Source: Cristatella mucedo (Eukaryota > Bryozoa > Phylactolaemata > Cristatellidae). Taken from it: 45,000 bases of DNA. The notes under the pieces are model-generated. The model saw only the letters and a program-made list of their open reading frames with translations, was not told the origin of the DNA and made no database searches. Of this stretch, positions 36,196 through 45,000 are shown one piece after another; within the stretch, counting starts at the first letter, position 1; each line of letters begins with the position of its first letter. Location: the NCBI GenBank assembly GCA_009760855.2, contig WPIO01000088.1:1600001-1645000 (forward strand), written 5' to 3'. Both the position numbers and the translations under genes were made by a program.

Positions 36196-37399
36196 CAGCT
36201 GCGTACTTATGAGGAAGAGACGGCGTCACTGGGAGCGAAAGTGGCTGTGCCAGCCAGCCTGCTTAATTGAAAGAGCGATCTCATTACGGAGGCACTCGGC
36301 GTCTGCGGCGGCGAAGACTCGTCGCCGTCGTCCTTGACCGTTCTGGTCCGAGCGCCGCCGGCAAATCAATTCGACGCCGATCGAGTTATGAGTAACGACT
36401 TCAGCGCTCTCATCCTTCTTCTCAGATCGTACCGAGCGACCCTGCTACGGCCGTGCAGCAGACGATGAGCAGACGACGAGCTAGCAAACTCGACTTCCGG
36501 CGGCGGCCCCGGGCGGGGTTACGCTCGAAACGATTGATCGGCAGCAGCAGCAGCAGAAGCAGCAGTAGCAGCAAAGCAGCAGCAGCAGTAGCAGCTGCAG
36601 TCGGTACCGTTAGCCGAGTAGTCGATCTCGCGAGCACCACCATTGGTGAGCGGCCGCTCCCGCCCCACCCGCCCCCGCCCGCCTCCATGATCCGCCTCCA
36701 TCGCTGTCGCTCAGACGCCGGCAGAGCGGATGCAACGCCGAGGGCGCTCGGCCTCCGCTTGGCGGACCGGGCGCTGATGCAGGCGCTGACTTTCGCGAGC
36801 TTCAGCTTTCGGTCGCCGCTATTATACGCGGTCGCCGCCATTATTACATTGTGAATCGACGATATCGAGGGATCGCGCCAGCGCGCCCGATTTCGCGGCG
36901 GGTTAAGCTGACCGCGACGCGAGAAGGCGAGATCGCTAGCGAAGCGAAGGTCGAGGTCGGCCGCTAACGCTTGCAGCCGACTTCCTGACAACTCGGCGGC
37001 TGCGGCATTTCGTAGCTTTCGGCGCGGCACGCATGGGCGACGCCGGCGCGGGCCGGAAGCTACCGAGAGTCAGATACGCCGACAGCTGCCGCAGCACAGC
37101 GAGTGCATCTGTTATCTGAGTCGCGTCGCCGTCGCCGTTTGCGCTGCTTCAGCGAGACGCGGTCGCGCGACACCGTCGTCGCCGTTGTCGACACCGTCGT
37201 CGAGTTGTACTGTCCGCCTTTACCGTTCCGCCTGCGCCTGCGAAAACTGGCTTCGAAAGATAAGATGAGAGCCGCGACTGGTTCACGACTGTTTGTTTGT
37301 AGGAATGCATGCATGCATATACGCATGTATGAATGAATGCTTGTATGTTTGTGCGTGCGTGCGCGTGTGTGGGTGCGCACGCACGCACGCACATACATG
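36196..37399. other. CpG-rich single-copy DNA with a CAG run
   Basis: No supported exon. A GCATGCATGCATAT run near 37305 and a GTGCGTGCG run near 37350 precede a LINE B fragment. Confidence 0.4.
36541..36600. repeat. Impure (CAG)n run
   Basis: CAGCAGCAGCAG, AGCAGCAGTAGCAG and similar over 60 bp. No coding context was recognised. Confidence 0.85.
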
Positions 37400-37850
37400 G
37401 CTCCATCAGTAACTCTCAAATCCACAAAGACTGAGTGGATGTTACAATGGAGAGTTTTCTATGGAGCAGTCAAAGCCTAAGAAGTATTTGGTGCACACAT
37501 GGTAGCCAACAGTAGCCTCCATTTCAGGGAGCAAGGAGAGAGCTTCATCCGGGCCTCTGTAGCAAATCACTTTTTCCTATCTCTTTTTCGATGAGTCAAA
37601 CGTAGAAAAATCGCTCACCATTGTTCCTAGATATTAAAATTCGCTTGGCTGCAAGCTGCTTTGACCCAAGAGGGATTTGTAAGACAGCCAACCAGTCACA
37701 ATAATTGAAACTCTTTGAGCCTTGAATAAAAATATCTGCAGCTCTTCCTGGAGTGGCCGTTGCGTCAAATGGCGTGTTAAACGATTGTGGTGCAGACAAT
37801 ACCGAGTCCAATGGGTAGTTTCCAGCGTGTAATTTCCGTACGGCCATGCA
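37400..37850 (-). mobile_element. LINE family B, 3' UTR and frameshifted ORF end
   Basis: CTCCATCAGTAACTC..CACAAAGACTGAGTGGATGTTAC marks the 3' end. The region to 37850 contains a diverged NYCDW..L/QLAAKRIL block resembling the DYCNSLLAGLP/QLQ..AARLI region of this clade. Confidence 0.6.
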
Positions 37851-37917
37851 TGCCCTCGGTGCCGCAAAGAAATTCGTCAGCTGAAGAGGTTATAATTTTG
37901 TTTGAACTTGATTAACT

Positions 37918-38168
37918 TCTCGAGGTGCAAAACGCACTGCAACACCAGGCCGTCTGTCGCGAGCGTTGCAGCAGCGCTGTCACGTTCTCTCTGACCTTCA
38001 TTCCCTTCATTTCCGGCAGCTTCCGGCTTCGCATCGTACCCTCCTCCTGATCCTCTTCCTGTTCGGATCTCTTAGCCGTTTAGTCCTGCCAATAAGCCGG
38101 AGCTCAAACCTTGTAGAGACCGTGTCTTCAGTTCGCCTGCTCCAAAAGGCAAGAAAACGTCGACTTCT
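37918..38168 (+). mobile_element. LINE family A, short degenerate fragment
   Basis: The start TGCAAAACGCACTGCA..CCGTCTGTCGCGAGCGT matches the [14 protein letters not shown] block, and weaker similarity runs on to the GDRAF region. It lies directly beside a family B fragment in the opposite orientation. Confidence 0.6.
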
Positions 38169-38319
38169 ACCACATGTCATCCCGCCGAATAAAGATAACT
38201 AGTTCATTGCAACTTTCTCTCAGTCCGCGTTCAATGCCCTCAATGTGGATCCATGTGCTGAAAGTGTACATGCTGACGTCACATACACCACGTGACGTGC
38301 TTTTTTCCAGCTTAGGACC

Positions 38320-38880
<561 letters not shown>

Positions 38881-39610
38881 GCCCTTCTCTCTCTCCCTGT
38901 TTCTCTCGTCCCCACTTTCTTTCTATCTCTGCGCAGAGATTCACTCAGCAAATGCCACGTTGAGCGTAGCTTCTGGCTTCTGTTGCTGATTGTGAGCTGC
39001 GGAACAACTGGACGAGCATTGTGGTTAGGTCGGTGAGCACGAACAAGCCGTCGCTCGCTCGACCTGCTCAGCGCGCTCCGCTCTCAGCGCTCGTTCTCGC
39101 TCCGCTCGTCGACAGCGTCCGAAAGCTTTCGCTCCAGCGAGCGCACACGTCGTCACCGCCGCCACCGCCGGTCTGACGAGCAGACGACGAGCGCGTGCAC
39201 ATTCGGACAGCCACGGAGCTGAGCTTCCGGTCACTGAGGACATGAAACGTTGTGGTGCTGGAAGGTTGACGGCGCCGCCGCCGCCGCGGTTGACGTCGCG
39301 GCCAATCGCGGCCGCGAGCGGTGCGGTGCGCCGCCGCCGCCGCCGCCGTCGTCCCCCGCACTTCCCGTCCGATAATAGAATCCACGTCATCGCCGCCGCC
39401 GTCGTTCTCAGTAACGACGAATCGATCGCCGCTCCGCGCGCATGCGGGCTCGGCGCCCCAGCTCCAGAGGAGCCTAACCCATTCAGACAATTGCCAGCAG
39501 CTGCTGCGACGAGGACGACGACGACAACGACGACGAGGTCGGTCACTCTACGGTACGCTCGCTCGCTCGCTCGCTCGGCTTAAGCGAGATCCCGCGCGAC
39601 CGCGCCGGTC

Positions 39611-39633
<23 letters not shown>
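38881..39633. promoter_or_regulatory. CpG-rich region upstream of the candidate secreted-protein exon
   Basis: High CpG, (GCC)n and (GAC)n runs and no competing gene on the minus strand. Possible promoter and 5' UTR of the 39745 exon, by position only. Confidence 0.3.
39501..39540. repeat. (GAC)n trinucleotide run
   Basis: GACGAGGACGACGACGACAA continuing with GAC/GAG units, 200 bp upstream of the candidate secreted-protein start. Confidence 0.8.

Positions 39634-39644
<11 letters not shown>
39611..39644. repeat. (CAG)n run, about ten units
   Basis: The run is merged into the left arm of the 46-nt palindrome at 39634-39679 and would lie in the 5' UTR of the candidate gene at 39745. Confidence 0.9.
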
Positions 39645-39679
39645 CGGCGCGGCGAGCTCGCCGCGCCGTCTGCTGCTGC
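39634..39679. repeat. 46-nt perfect palindrome
   Basis: 23 pairs without a loop are centred on GAGCTC (39656/39657). The left arm is the end of the (CAG)n run plus ACGGCGCGGCGAG. Confidence 0.95.
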
Positions 39680-39744
39680 GCGCGCCGACCGTTGGCGGGC
39701 GGTAGGCGCAACGATGGCCGCCGTCGCCATTGCAGGAACTCGCC

Positions 39745-40102
39745 ATGCCGCACGCCACCGCTGCCGCCGCGTGTCGCCTTCTCGCGGTCCTGTCGTTGCT
39801 CGCCGTCGCTCACTGCCGGACGCCGCCGCCGCCGCACGGCGACGGCCTCGGCGTCCAGCAGCGGCCGCTGCAGCTGGAAGGCGGCGACCCAGCTGCGGCT
39901 GTGGCGCTGTGGGACCGGCTGACGTCCGGTCTGCACCGAGGCGCATCGTACGGCGGCGGTGGCCGCGGCGACGAGGGCGACGCGGCTGCGGCGGAATGGA
40001 TTGGCTCGTACGACGACGGCCGCATAGACGACACGGAGCCCGGGTTTGAGAGCCTGCTGGCCGCCATTAGCGGTCTGAACGTGGATCCGGAGAGAGAAGA
40101 AG
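39745..40102 (+). CDS. Candidate first coding exon of an unrecognised secreted or type I membrane protein
   Basis: ATG at 39745 lies in a good context (CTCGCCATGC). Residues 1-24 look like a signal peptide: a hydrophobic core CRLLAVLSLLAVAHC followed by RTPPPPH. The rest is rich in G, A, D and E, with segments LQLEGGDPAAAVALWDRL, EWIGSYDDGRIDDTEPGF and LLAAISGLNVDPEREE. No cysteine follows the signal peptide. A donor GTGCGT follows GAAGAAG at 40102, giving a phase 1 exit, common for first exons of extracellular proteins. Upstream lie CpG-rich DNA, a CAG run and a 46-nt palindrome that would be in the 5' UTR. I recognise no family and saw no matching second exon to 45 kb. It could be a chance open frame in GC-rich DNA, but signal peptide, start context and donor together argue for a gene. 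Confidence 0.5.
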
Positions 40103-40381
40103 GTGCGTTCGCGCACGCGGCTGCAAACGCCGCCGCCGCCGCGGGCGGCCGGGGCCGCTCGCGGCCGTTCGTAGGCGCGGCTTTTTTCGTAGTACTTTTA
40201 GTACTTTGCGTAGTAATTTTTTCGTAGGCGTAGTTCGTGGCTCGAGCGTGCGGGTCCGCGATTGAGTGGGCCGCGTGAAATGCCGCCGTCCCTCCAGTCA
40301 GCCCGACCAGATTGACCGGCCGTGCTGTCCCATTCGCGGAGGAGATGGGCCAATTACTCGGCGCTTCGAGGTTCTCTAGAA

Positions 40382-40576
40382 CAGCGGTTCTCAACCTTCC
40401 TAATGCCGCGACCCTTTAATACAGCTCCACATCTTGTGGCGATCCCCAACCGTGCAATTATTGTGTGCGAAATGTGGAAGTGCGTGTTTTCCGTTGGTCT
40501 TAGGCAACCTCTGCGAAAGGGTCGTTCAACCCTTCCCAAAACGGTCGCGAGGTTGACCACAGGGTGAGAACCGCTG
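40382..40576 (+). mobile_element. Non-autonomous hAT transposon, SPIN-like, 195 bp
   Basis: It starts CAGCGGTTCTCAACC and ends with the reverse of CAGCGGTTCTCACCC. The 8-bp duplication is CTCTAGAA (40374-40381) and CTCTAGAG (40577-40584), the preferred CTCTAGAG-type hAT target. Its body matches the copy at 34003-34190 in the opposite direction, with scattered substitutions. Confidence 0.88.
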
Positions 40577-40817
40577 CTCTAGAGCGACGGCACGCGCCGC
40601 CGCTCTTTCATTCGGTCAATATTTTAGTATTTTAATACTTTATTGTTGAGTATTTCGTTTCGGTCTTGGAAGCGAAGAATCGACTGCCACTGCAAAAGGC
40701 CTGCTGCCCACTCAGACCAGCGGGCGCCTTGAGGTCGGAGGTCATTGAACCTTAAGGCACCCGCCTTTGTCACGGTCGCGCCGGTTAAGGCAGAACGCTG
40801 CCGCTTACCGAAAGTCT

Positions 40818-40902
40818 CGCTCTCTCTCTCTCTCTCTCTCTCCCTCTCTGTCTCTCTCTGTCTCTCTCTGTCTCTCTCTGTCTCTCTCTGTCTCTCTCTC
40901 GC
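40818..40902. repeat. (CT)n microsatellite with CTGT blocks
   Basis: Pure CT, then CTCTCTGT units. Confidence 0.94.
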
Positions 40903-41149
40903 GACCGAGCACTCGTAACGAACGCGCCGTTGCCCAAAGCTACGGCTGGCGCCGGAGGGTTCGGGAGACTGACGAACGAATGAATTGAGTCGCCGGAGAA
41001 GGAGAAAAACGAAGTTTGCGTCAGTCGCTCTTTTGCAAGAAGAGGATTTGCGTGTTTTGGAATTGTGGCCTCGCGAATTTGAGCGCGATAATTGTTCTCT
41101 AGTTTCATCCGGGGATCCCCCAGTCGCGCGAAAGCTCCGAGCTACCGTT

Positions 41150-41151
41150 TA

Positions 41152-41190
<39 letters not shown>

Positions 41191-41200
41191 AGTGGCAGCA
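41150..41200. repeat. (GGC)n trinucleotide run
   Basis: About 13 uninterrupted GGC units, ending AGTGGCAGCAGG. Confidence 0.93.
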
Positions 41201-42410
41201 GGGTGCACGTCGCGTGACCACAGCACGTGACCGCAGCACCTGACCGCAGCGAAATCTGCTGCCGTCGCTTCGCAGCCCGTGACGTCAGCCCGTGACATCT
41301 GCACCGCTAAACGTTCAGCGGAGTCGAACTTTTCTCGAGCGTCGAACTGCAGTCATGACTGCACTTGGGCAACAGTTCAGAGTCGAGACAAGCATCGCTG
41401 TTGGACTCCGACTCGTGCATACGCTCTCGCTTGATAACAAGAGAGATCTCGGAACTTTGAAGGTCGCTGTCAAGTTTTTTCGTTTTGGGGAAAATGAAAA
41501 TTGAGCTGAGTCTACCTGCGGATGCATATTTACTACAGCCTACATGCGCATTAATACCAGTCGTCAGAAACTTCGCCGCCCTCAAGGCGGCTTTATTTAT
41601 TAATAAATTCCGATCTCTTTATCCATAGATTCTTGAATTTCTTATCAATAAATTCCCAAATTCCTTCAACTCGGGCAGCAGTCTAGCAGATTGCTCTCTC
41701 CATGCAGCGCGTCTATGAAGGCGGAATCCATGTTGTATTTATGGTCTGCTCCTGATTGGTCGGCTGCCTCGGAAGTCTCTTATCTACTGCCAAGACGTCG
41801 ACCCTCTTCCGGCTGATTCCTCGAATCCGGCCCTTGAGACTTGGACCATTCCCGTCAGCCGCCTCTGCACGCCCTTTTCTGGTTACAACTGGCGGCGCGG
41901 CTTCACGTTCGCGGCACGCTCTCGACTCGGAGCACAGCGCCAGTGGGCAAACGCAGCTCGGCCACCGGCGTGCGCCCGCGAACGCACTTTTCCTCCTCGG
42001 TAGCACGATAGAGACACTGTCGATCCAAGAGCGCGATCCAGAGCTGCTTACGGGACGATGTCAGGGTCAGGCGCACGTTTGCTGCCGTCCCACCGTTTGT
42101 TCCGAACTGTCTCGCACGCCCGTCCGATGGAGAGCGCGCACGCGCTCCAGAGCTCAGCTAGGAGAGCGCGCACTCGAGCTCCATTCTTCCTCGCTGCGTC
42201 CGGTGAGCCCATTTTTCCTTGTTGTGCCTCGGCAATGCCATGCTACGCCCACAGGAAGCCGTGCCTCGCGCACGCGCGCCAATGGCAGGAGCTGCAAGAG
42301 CCGCGTTTCTCCCGGCCGCCGTTCTCCTCGCGAACCTGTTTGCGCGCGGGTTCGCTGAGATAAATTAACGCGTAGCCAGGTTATGCATATTTATACCGCC
42401 ACCGGCGTAC

Positions 42411-42447
42411 GAGAGAGAGAGAGAGAGAGAGAGTGAGTGAGTGAGAC

Positions 42448-42535
<88 letters not shown>
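42411..42535. repeat. (GA)n microsatellite
   Basis: GA with a short GTGAGTGAGTGA interruption, then about 40 pure units. Confidence 0.95.
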
Positions 42536-42537
<2 letters not shown>

Positions 42538-42785
42538 ATCTCACATGTGCCTAGTAATTTGATAGCGTACAGTTGCTACACGCGCCTTCCGAGCCGGGAA
42601 TTGCCTAACATCCGAAACAGTGCGCCCGCACGCGACGCGGTCGCCGGTGCTCAGCCGCCGGCCGCTAAGCTCTGCCCCGGCGGCGGCGCGACTTTGGCCA
42701 GCCGTCAGCATTCAGCACTTTTTCGCTACGGATTCCAAATTGCAGCTGGGATGGGCGGCGGCGGCCGAGTTATGGTGGCAGCCTA

Positions 42786-42862
42786 TCGATATATATATCG
42801 ATATATATCGATATATATATATACATAATCTCTCTCTTTCTATATATATATACATATATAAT
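42786..42862. repeat. (TA)n array with TATCGATA units, at a SINE 3' end
   Basis: TATCGATATATA units, a CTCTCTTTC gap and (TA)n, directly next to the SINE at 42858-43003. Confidence 0.9.
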
Positions 42863-43003
42863 TCATTTGTATAGCACCCTAAGAGAACTCAATCTCCATT
42901 CAGGCGCGTCACATATGCCTCGGGGGCTCGAGCCCACGACCTCAGCCAGACCTTGGTCCCCCGAGCGAGAGCACCTTAACCGCTGGACAAAACCAGCTCG
43001 GCG
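42858..43003 (-). mobile_element. tRNA-derived SINE, full-length copy
   Basis: It matches the 1146-1285 copy along its length: tail TATAGCACCCTAAGAGAACT, box B inside GGGGGCTCGAGCCCACGACC, and head AACCGCTGGACAAAACCAGC. It also follows a (TA)n array at its 3' side. Confidence 0.8.
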
Positions 43004-43902
43004 AAAGGTAAACGGGGTTTTAGACTAAAGGAAAAAATGGAATAGCTGTCGCCACGTTTGTGGGGGGAAAATGCCATATTATTATTATAATTTTTATTAT
43101 TATTATATATGAGTGGTTCGGTCGTGGCAGACTTGGACGGCTGCAGATTGAGGTAGCGGCAGGGTCAGCAGATTCGTGATTTCGTGAGAGAAGAAATTAA
43201 TTGAGTCGCTGTGTCGGCAGGCTCCACAGCATTCGAGCGAGTTCAGCGAGCGAATAAGCTCGCTCACGGTGGCTCTCTCCCGCCAGCTCCAAGTCGCATC
43301 ATCGGGTGCATTGTTGTAATCTGTCGAGTGCGCACTTCCGGCCAAATATCTCGAGGCTTACGAGAACAGCCCTTAACATCCACGATCCGACGGACTAAAA
43401 TGAATTTAGAAATCCATTTAGGAAGAGGAGGGCACTTTCATTGTGCTTAACTTAGAAATCGAAATTGCTCAGAAAGATTCCTCGTAGATGGTGGACGCCG
43501 CGGCCGCAATTACAGCGCCTTTCCGGAGCGCCGTTACTCACGCGACGCACGTAGGCGGAAGTCGGGCGACTCAAGCGACGAACGTACTAACTTCAGCCTT
43601 AGGCGAAAGTCGAAAGACTCGGGAAGGGAAACTTAACCGCTGTGTACCTTATTCGTGTTGCTACAGAGAAAAATCCCGTTGTCATGTGAGGCTAGTTCAC
43701 AATACTGTGCATTACTTCACCTCGATGCCTGTGTGCTTGCTTCCTTTCCAGAATACAATAAGTGCTTAAAAAAGAGAGTCAGTTCTCTTAGGCCAGTAAA
43801 AAATGCCTTATTATAGTGATTACTATTATTTTTGTCAGACAAGACATCTCACTACAATCCACTCCTTTGGCAAAGCAATCGGCGCAGTTCCGGACGTATA
43901 GC
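43004..43902. other. Single-copy DNA, nothing recognised
   Basis: No exon or repeat family apart from a short (ATT)n run. Confidence 0.4.
43083..43110. repeat. (ATT)n short run
   Basis: ATTATTATTATAATTTTTAT. It resembles a LINE A tail, but no tail block is adjacent. Confidence 0.7.
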
Positions 43903-43976
<74 letters not shown>

Positions 43977-44075
43977 CCTCTCACCTCGCTCTCTCCCTCC
44001 CTCTCCCCTCGCTCTCTCTCTCTCTCCCTCCCACTCTCTCTCTCTCTATCTTTCTCTCCTCCCCATCTCCTCTCC
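43903..44075. repeat. (CT)n array
   Basis: About 33 pure CT units followed by CT/CCCT-rich degenerate DNA. Confidence 0.95.
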
Positions 44076-44089
44076 ATCCACGTATTTGA

Positions 44090-44160
44090 TGAGCCCTTTG
44101 GCATATGTGAAGTGGCCTAATAGAGATTAGGTTATATCGGGGCGCTATAGAAATAAGTTA
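44090..44160 (+). mobile_element. SINE 3' tail only
   Basis: GGCATATGTGAAGTGGCC, TAGAGATTAGGTTATATCGG and GGCGCTATAGAAATAAGT match the SINE tail, followed by (CATA/CA)n. The head is absent. Confidence 0.6.
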
Positions 44161-44204
44161 CATACATACACACACACACACACACACATATATATGTATA
44201 TGTA

Positions 44205-44265
<61 letters not shown>

Positions 44266-44282
44266 ATATATATATATATATC
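44161..44282. repeat. (CA)n-(TA)n array at a SINE tail
   Basis: CATACATACACACA passes into (TA)n with GTATATG and CATATAC interruptions. It starts directly after the SINE tail at 44090-44160. Confidence 0.93.
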
Positions 44283-44796
44283 CACACGGCAGTCAGACCT
44301 ACTTTTACCGTATGAAGCCTGGCTGCGACAGCCACGCCTACGCTCTCGCCTCAGTTTCGCTTTCGTGTCTCGAGTTGTTTTCGCACGCTTGCGGTGTCAC
44401 GTCGTAATGGCGGCGCTCATTCCTAATGTGGTCCACCAGCTTCCGGTGTCGCACGTGGATGACCGTCCGCGATGCTTTTTGATTCGCAGGAATTCATCCC
44501 GCGGCTGCTCCGCCTCAGCGAAGTAAGCGTGCCAGCTACTGCAACCCACCCAATCCGTGTCCGAAGGGCAAGACAGGTAAGGCGATGAGGCGAGCGAATG
44601 GCTTCGCTGTAAGGAGGTGAGGCGAGCGACGGGCTTCTATTTCAGTAGCTAATGAAGCGCGATTGACAGCACAACTCAAACTTACCGGCCTCAAACTTAC
44701 CGGCTCCGTATCGGCGGGGGTGGTGTCCGCTACCACTACTGCTTCCACACGCCCCCCCCCCGACTTGGCAGAATCGCTCGGCTCGTGCGACCTGCT

Positions 44797-44837
44797 GCGC
44801 CGTCTGGCGAGCGGCGTCCCGCGTCGCCAGACGGCGC
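44797..44837. repeat. Inverted repeat, perfect 14-bp arms
   Basis: GCGCCGTCTGGCGA (44797-44810) pairs with 44824-44837. The loop is 13 bases. Confidence 0.92.
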
Positions 44838-44947
44838 CACTTCTCCGACGGCGGCGGCGCGGCAAGAAGTCGTCGATTTCTGTGCATGTGCGCCGAGCGG
44901 CCCGTCAGCGTTGGCGGCAGCGGCGGCGATCGCGGCCGGTCGGTCAG

Positions 44948-44983
44948 TCGGCTAATGGCGGCCTTCCGTCCGCCATTAGCCGA
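44948..44983. repeat. Inverted repeat, perfect 14-bp arms
   Basis: TCGGCTAATGGCGG (44948-44961) pairs with 44970-44983. The loop is CCTTCCGT. Confidence 0.93.
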
Positions 44984-45000
44984 GCGCGCCCCCTCTGCTC

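Larger units (their letters stand above)
40585..42410. other. Mixed single-copy DNA, nothing recognised
   Basis: Holds the CT and GGC arrays and a GTGACC-GCAGCAC tandem near 41212-41250. No exon continuing the 39745 candidate was identified. Frames at 41756-42363 lack motifs. Confidence 0.4.
44283..45000. other. CpG-rich single-copy DNA at the window end
   Basis: ATGGCGGCGCTCATTCC at 44407 gives a short frame to 44526 without a recognised domain. Two perfect 14-bp inverted repeats lie at 44797 and 44948. Confidence 0.4.

Noticed and set aside
39025-39546. Minus-strand frame with a valine-rich start resembling a signal peptide
   Set aside because: The hydrophobic part comes from a (GAC)n run read in antisense, and no motif follows.

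Overview
This window is eukaryotic nuclear DNA, almost certainly from an animal with vertebrate-type genes. The signs are spliced exons with GT/AG borders, L2/CR1-like LINEs, tRNA-derived SINEs with Pol III boxes, non-autonomous hAT elements, very long microsatellites, and no operons or bacterial ribosome sites. The recognised exons have extremely GC-rich third codon positions. Together with the many GA/CT, TA and GATA arrays this recalls a jawless vertebrate such as a lamprey, but that is an inference and one marker search could overturn it.

Genes. The clearest gene is the 5' part of an EAG-type voltage-gated potassium channel (KCNH1/KCNH5-like) on the minus strand. Exon 1 is 4443-4518, exon 2 is 3420-3650 and exon 3 is 2086-2217. 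All three junctions are phase 1 with consensus splice sites, and together they encode the N-terminal PAS-cap and PAS domain. The channel core must lie left of base 1. A second, weaker candidate is a plus-strand first exon at 39745-40102 with a signal peptide and a donor site. I could not assign it to a family.

Mobile DNA. Two LINE families dominate the rest. Family A is L2/CR1-like with a (TAA/ATT)n tail. Its best copy, 32186-33885 minus, keeps a 481-codon reverse transcriptase reading frame. Family B is related and ends in (ACATT)n. It occurs only as 3' fragments. A tRNA-derived SINE family ends in a tail resembling that of LINE A. A second tRNA-like unit lies near 31.5 kb. Two 188-195 bp elements (34003-34190 and 40382-40576) have SPIN-like hAT termini and CTCTAGAG-type 8-bp target duplications.

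Layout. 1-4.5 kb is the KCNH gene, with introns packed with pyrimidine repeats in the sense direction. 4.5-5.8 kb is its CpG-rich upstream region. 5.8-8 kb holds LINEs. 8.5-12 kb holds GA arrays and GC-rich single-copy DNA. 12-17.5 kb is a mix of TA arrays, SINEs and LINEs. 17.6-21 kb is GC-rich with a GATA block and a cluster of palindromes. 21-25.7 kb holds LINEs and a GA block. 25.7-31 kb is GC-rich to AT-rich single-copy DNA. 31-34.3 kb holds the best LINE and the first hAT element. 35-45 kb is GC-rich with CT arrays, the secreted-protein exon and the second hAT element.

The most unusual feature is a large excess of short perfect inverted repeats in otherwise single-copy GC-rich DNA. Nine have perfect arms of 14-23 bp and four more have one mismatch. 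They include palindromes of 32, 46 and 54 nt. Chance would give well under one. They may record local template-switch mutation, be preserved structures, or be assembly artefacts.
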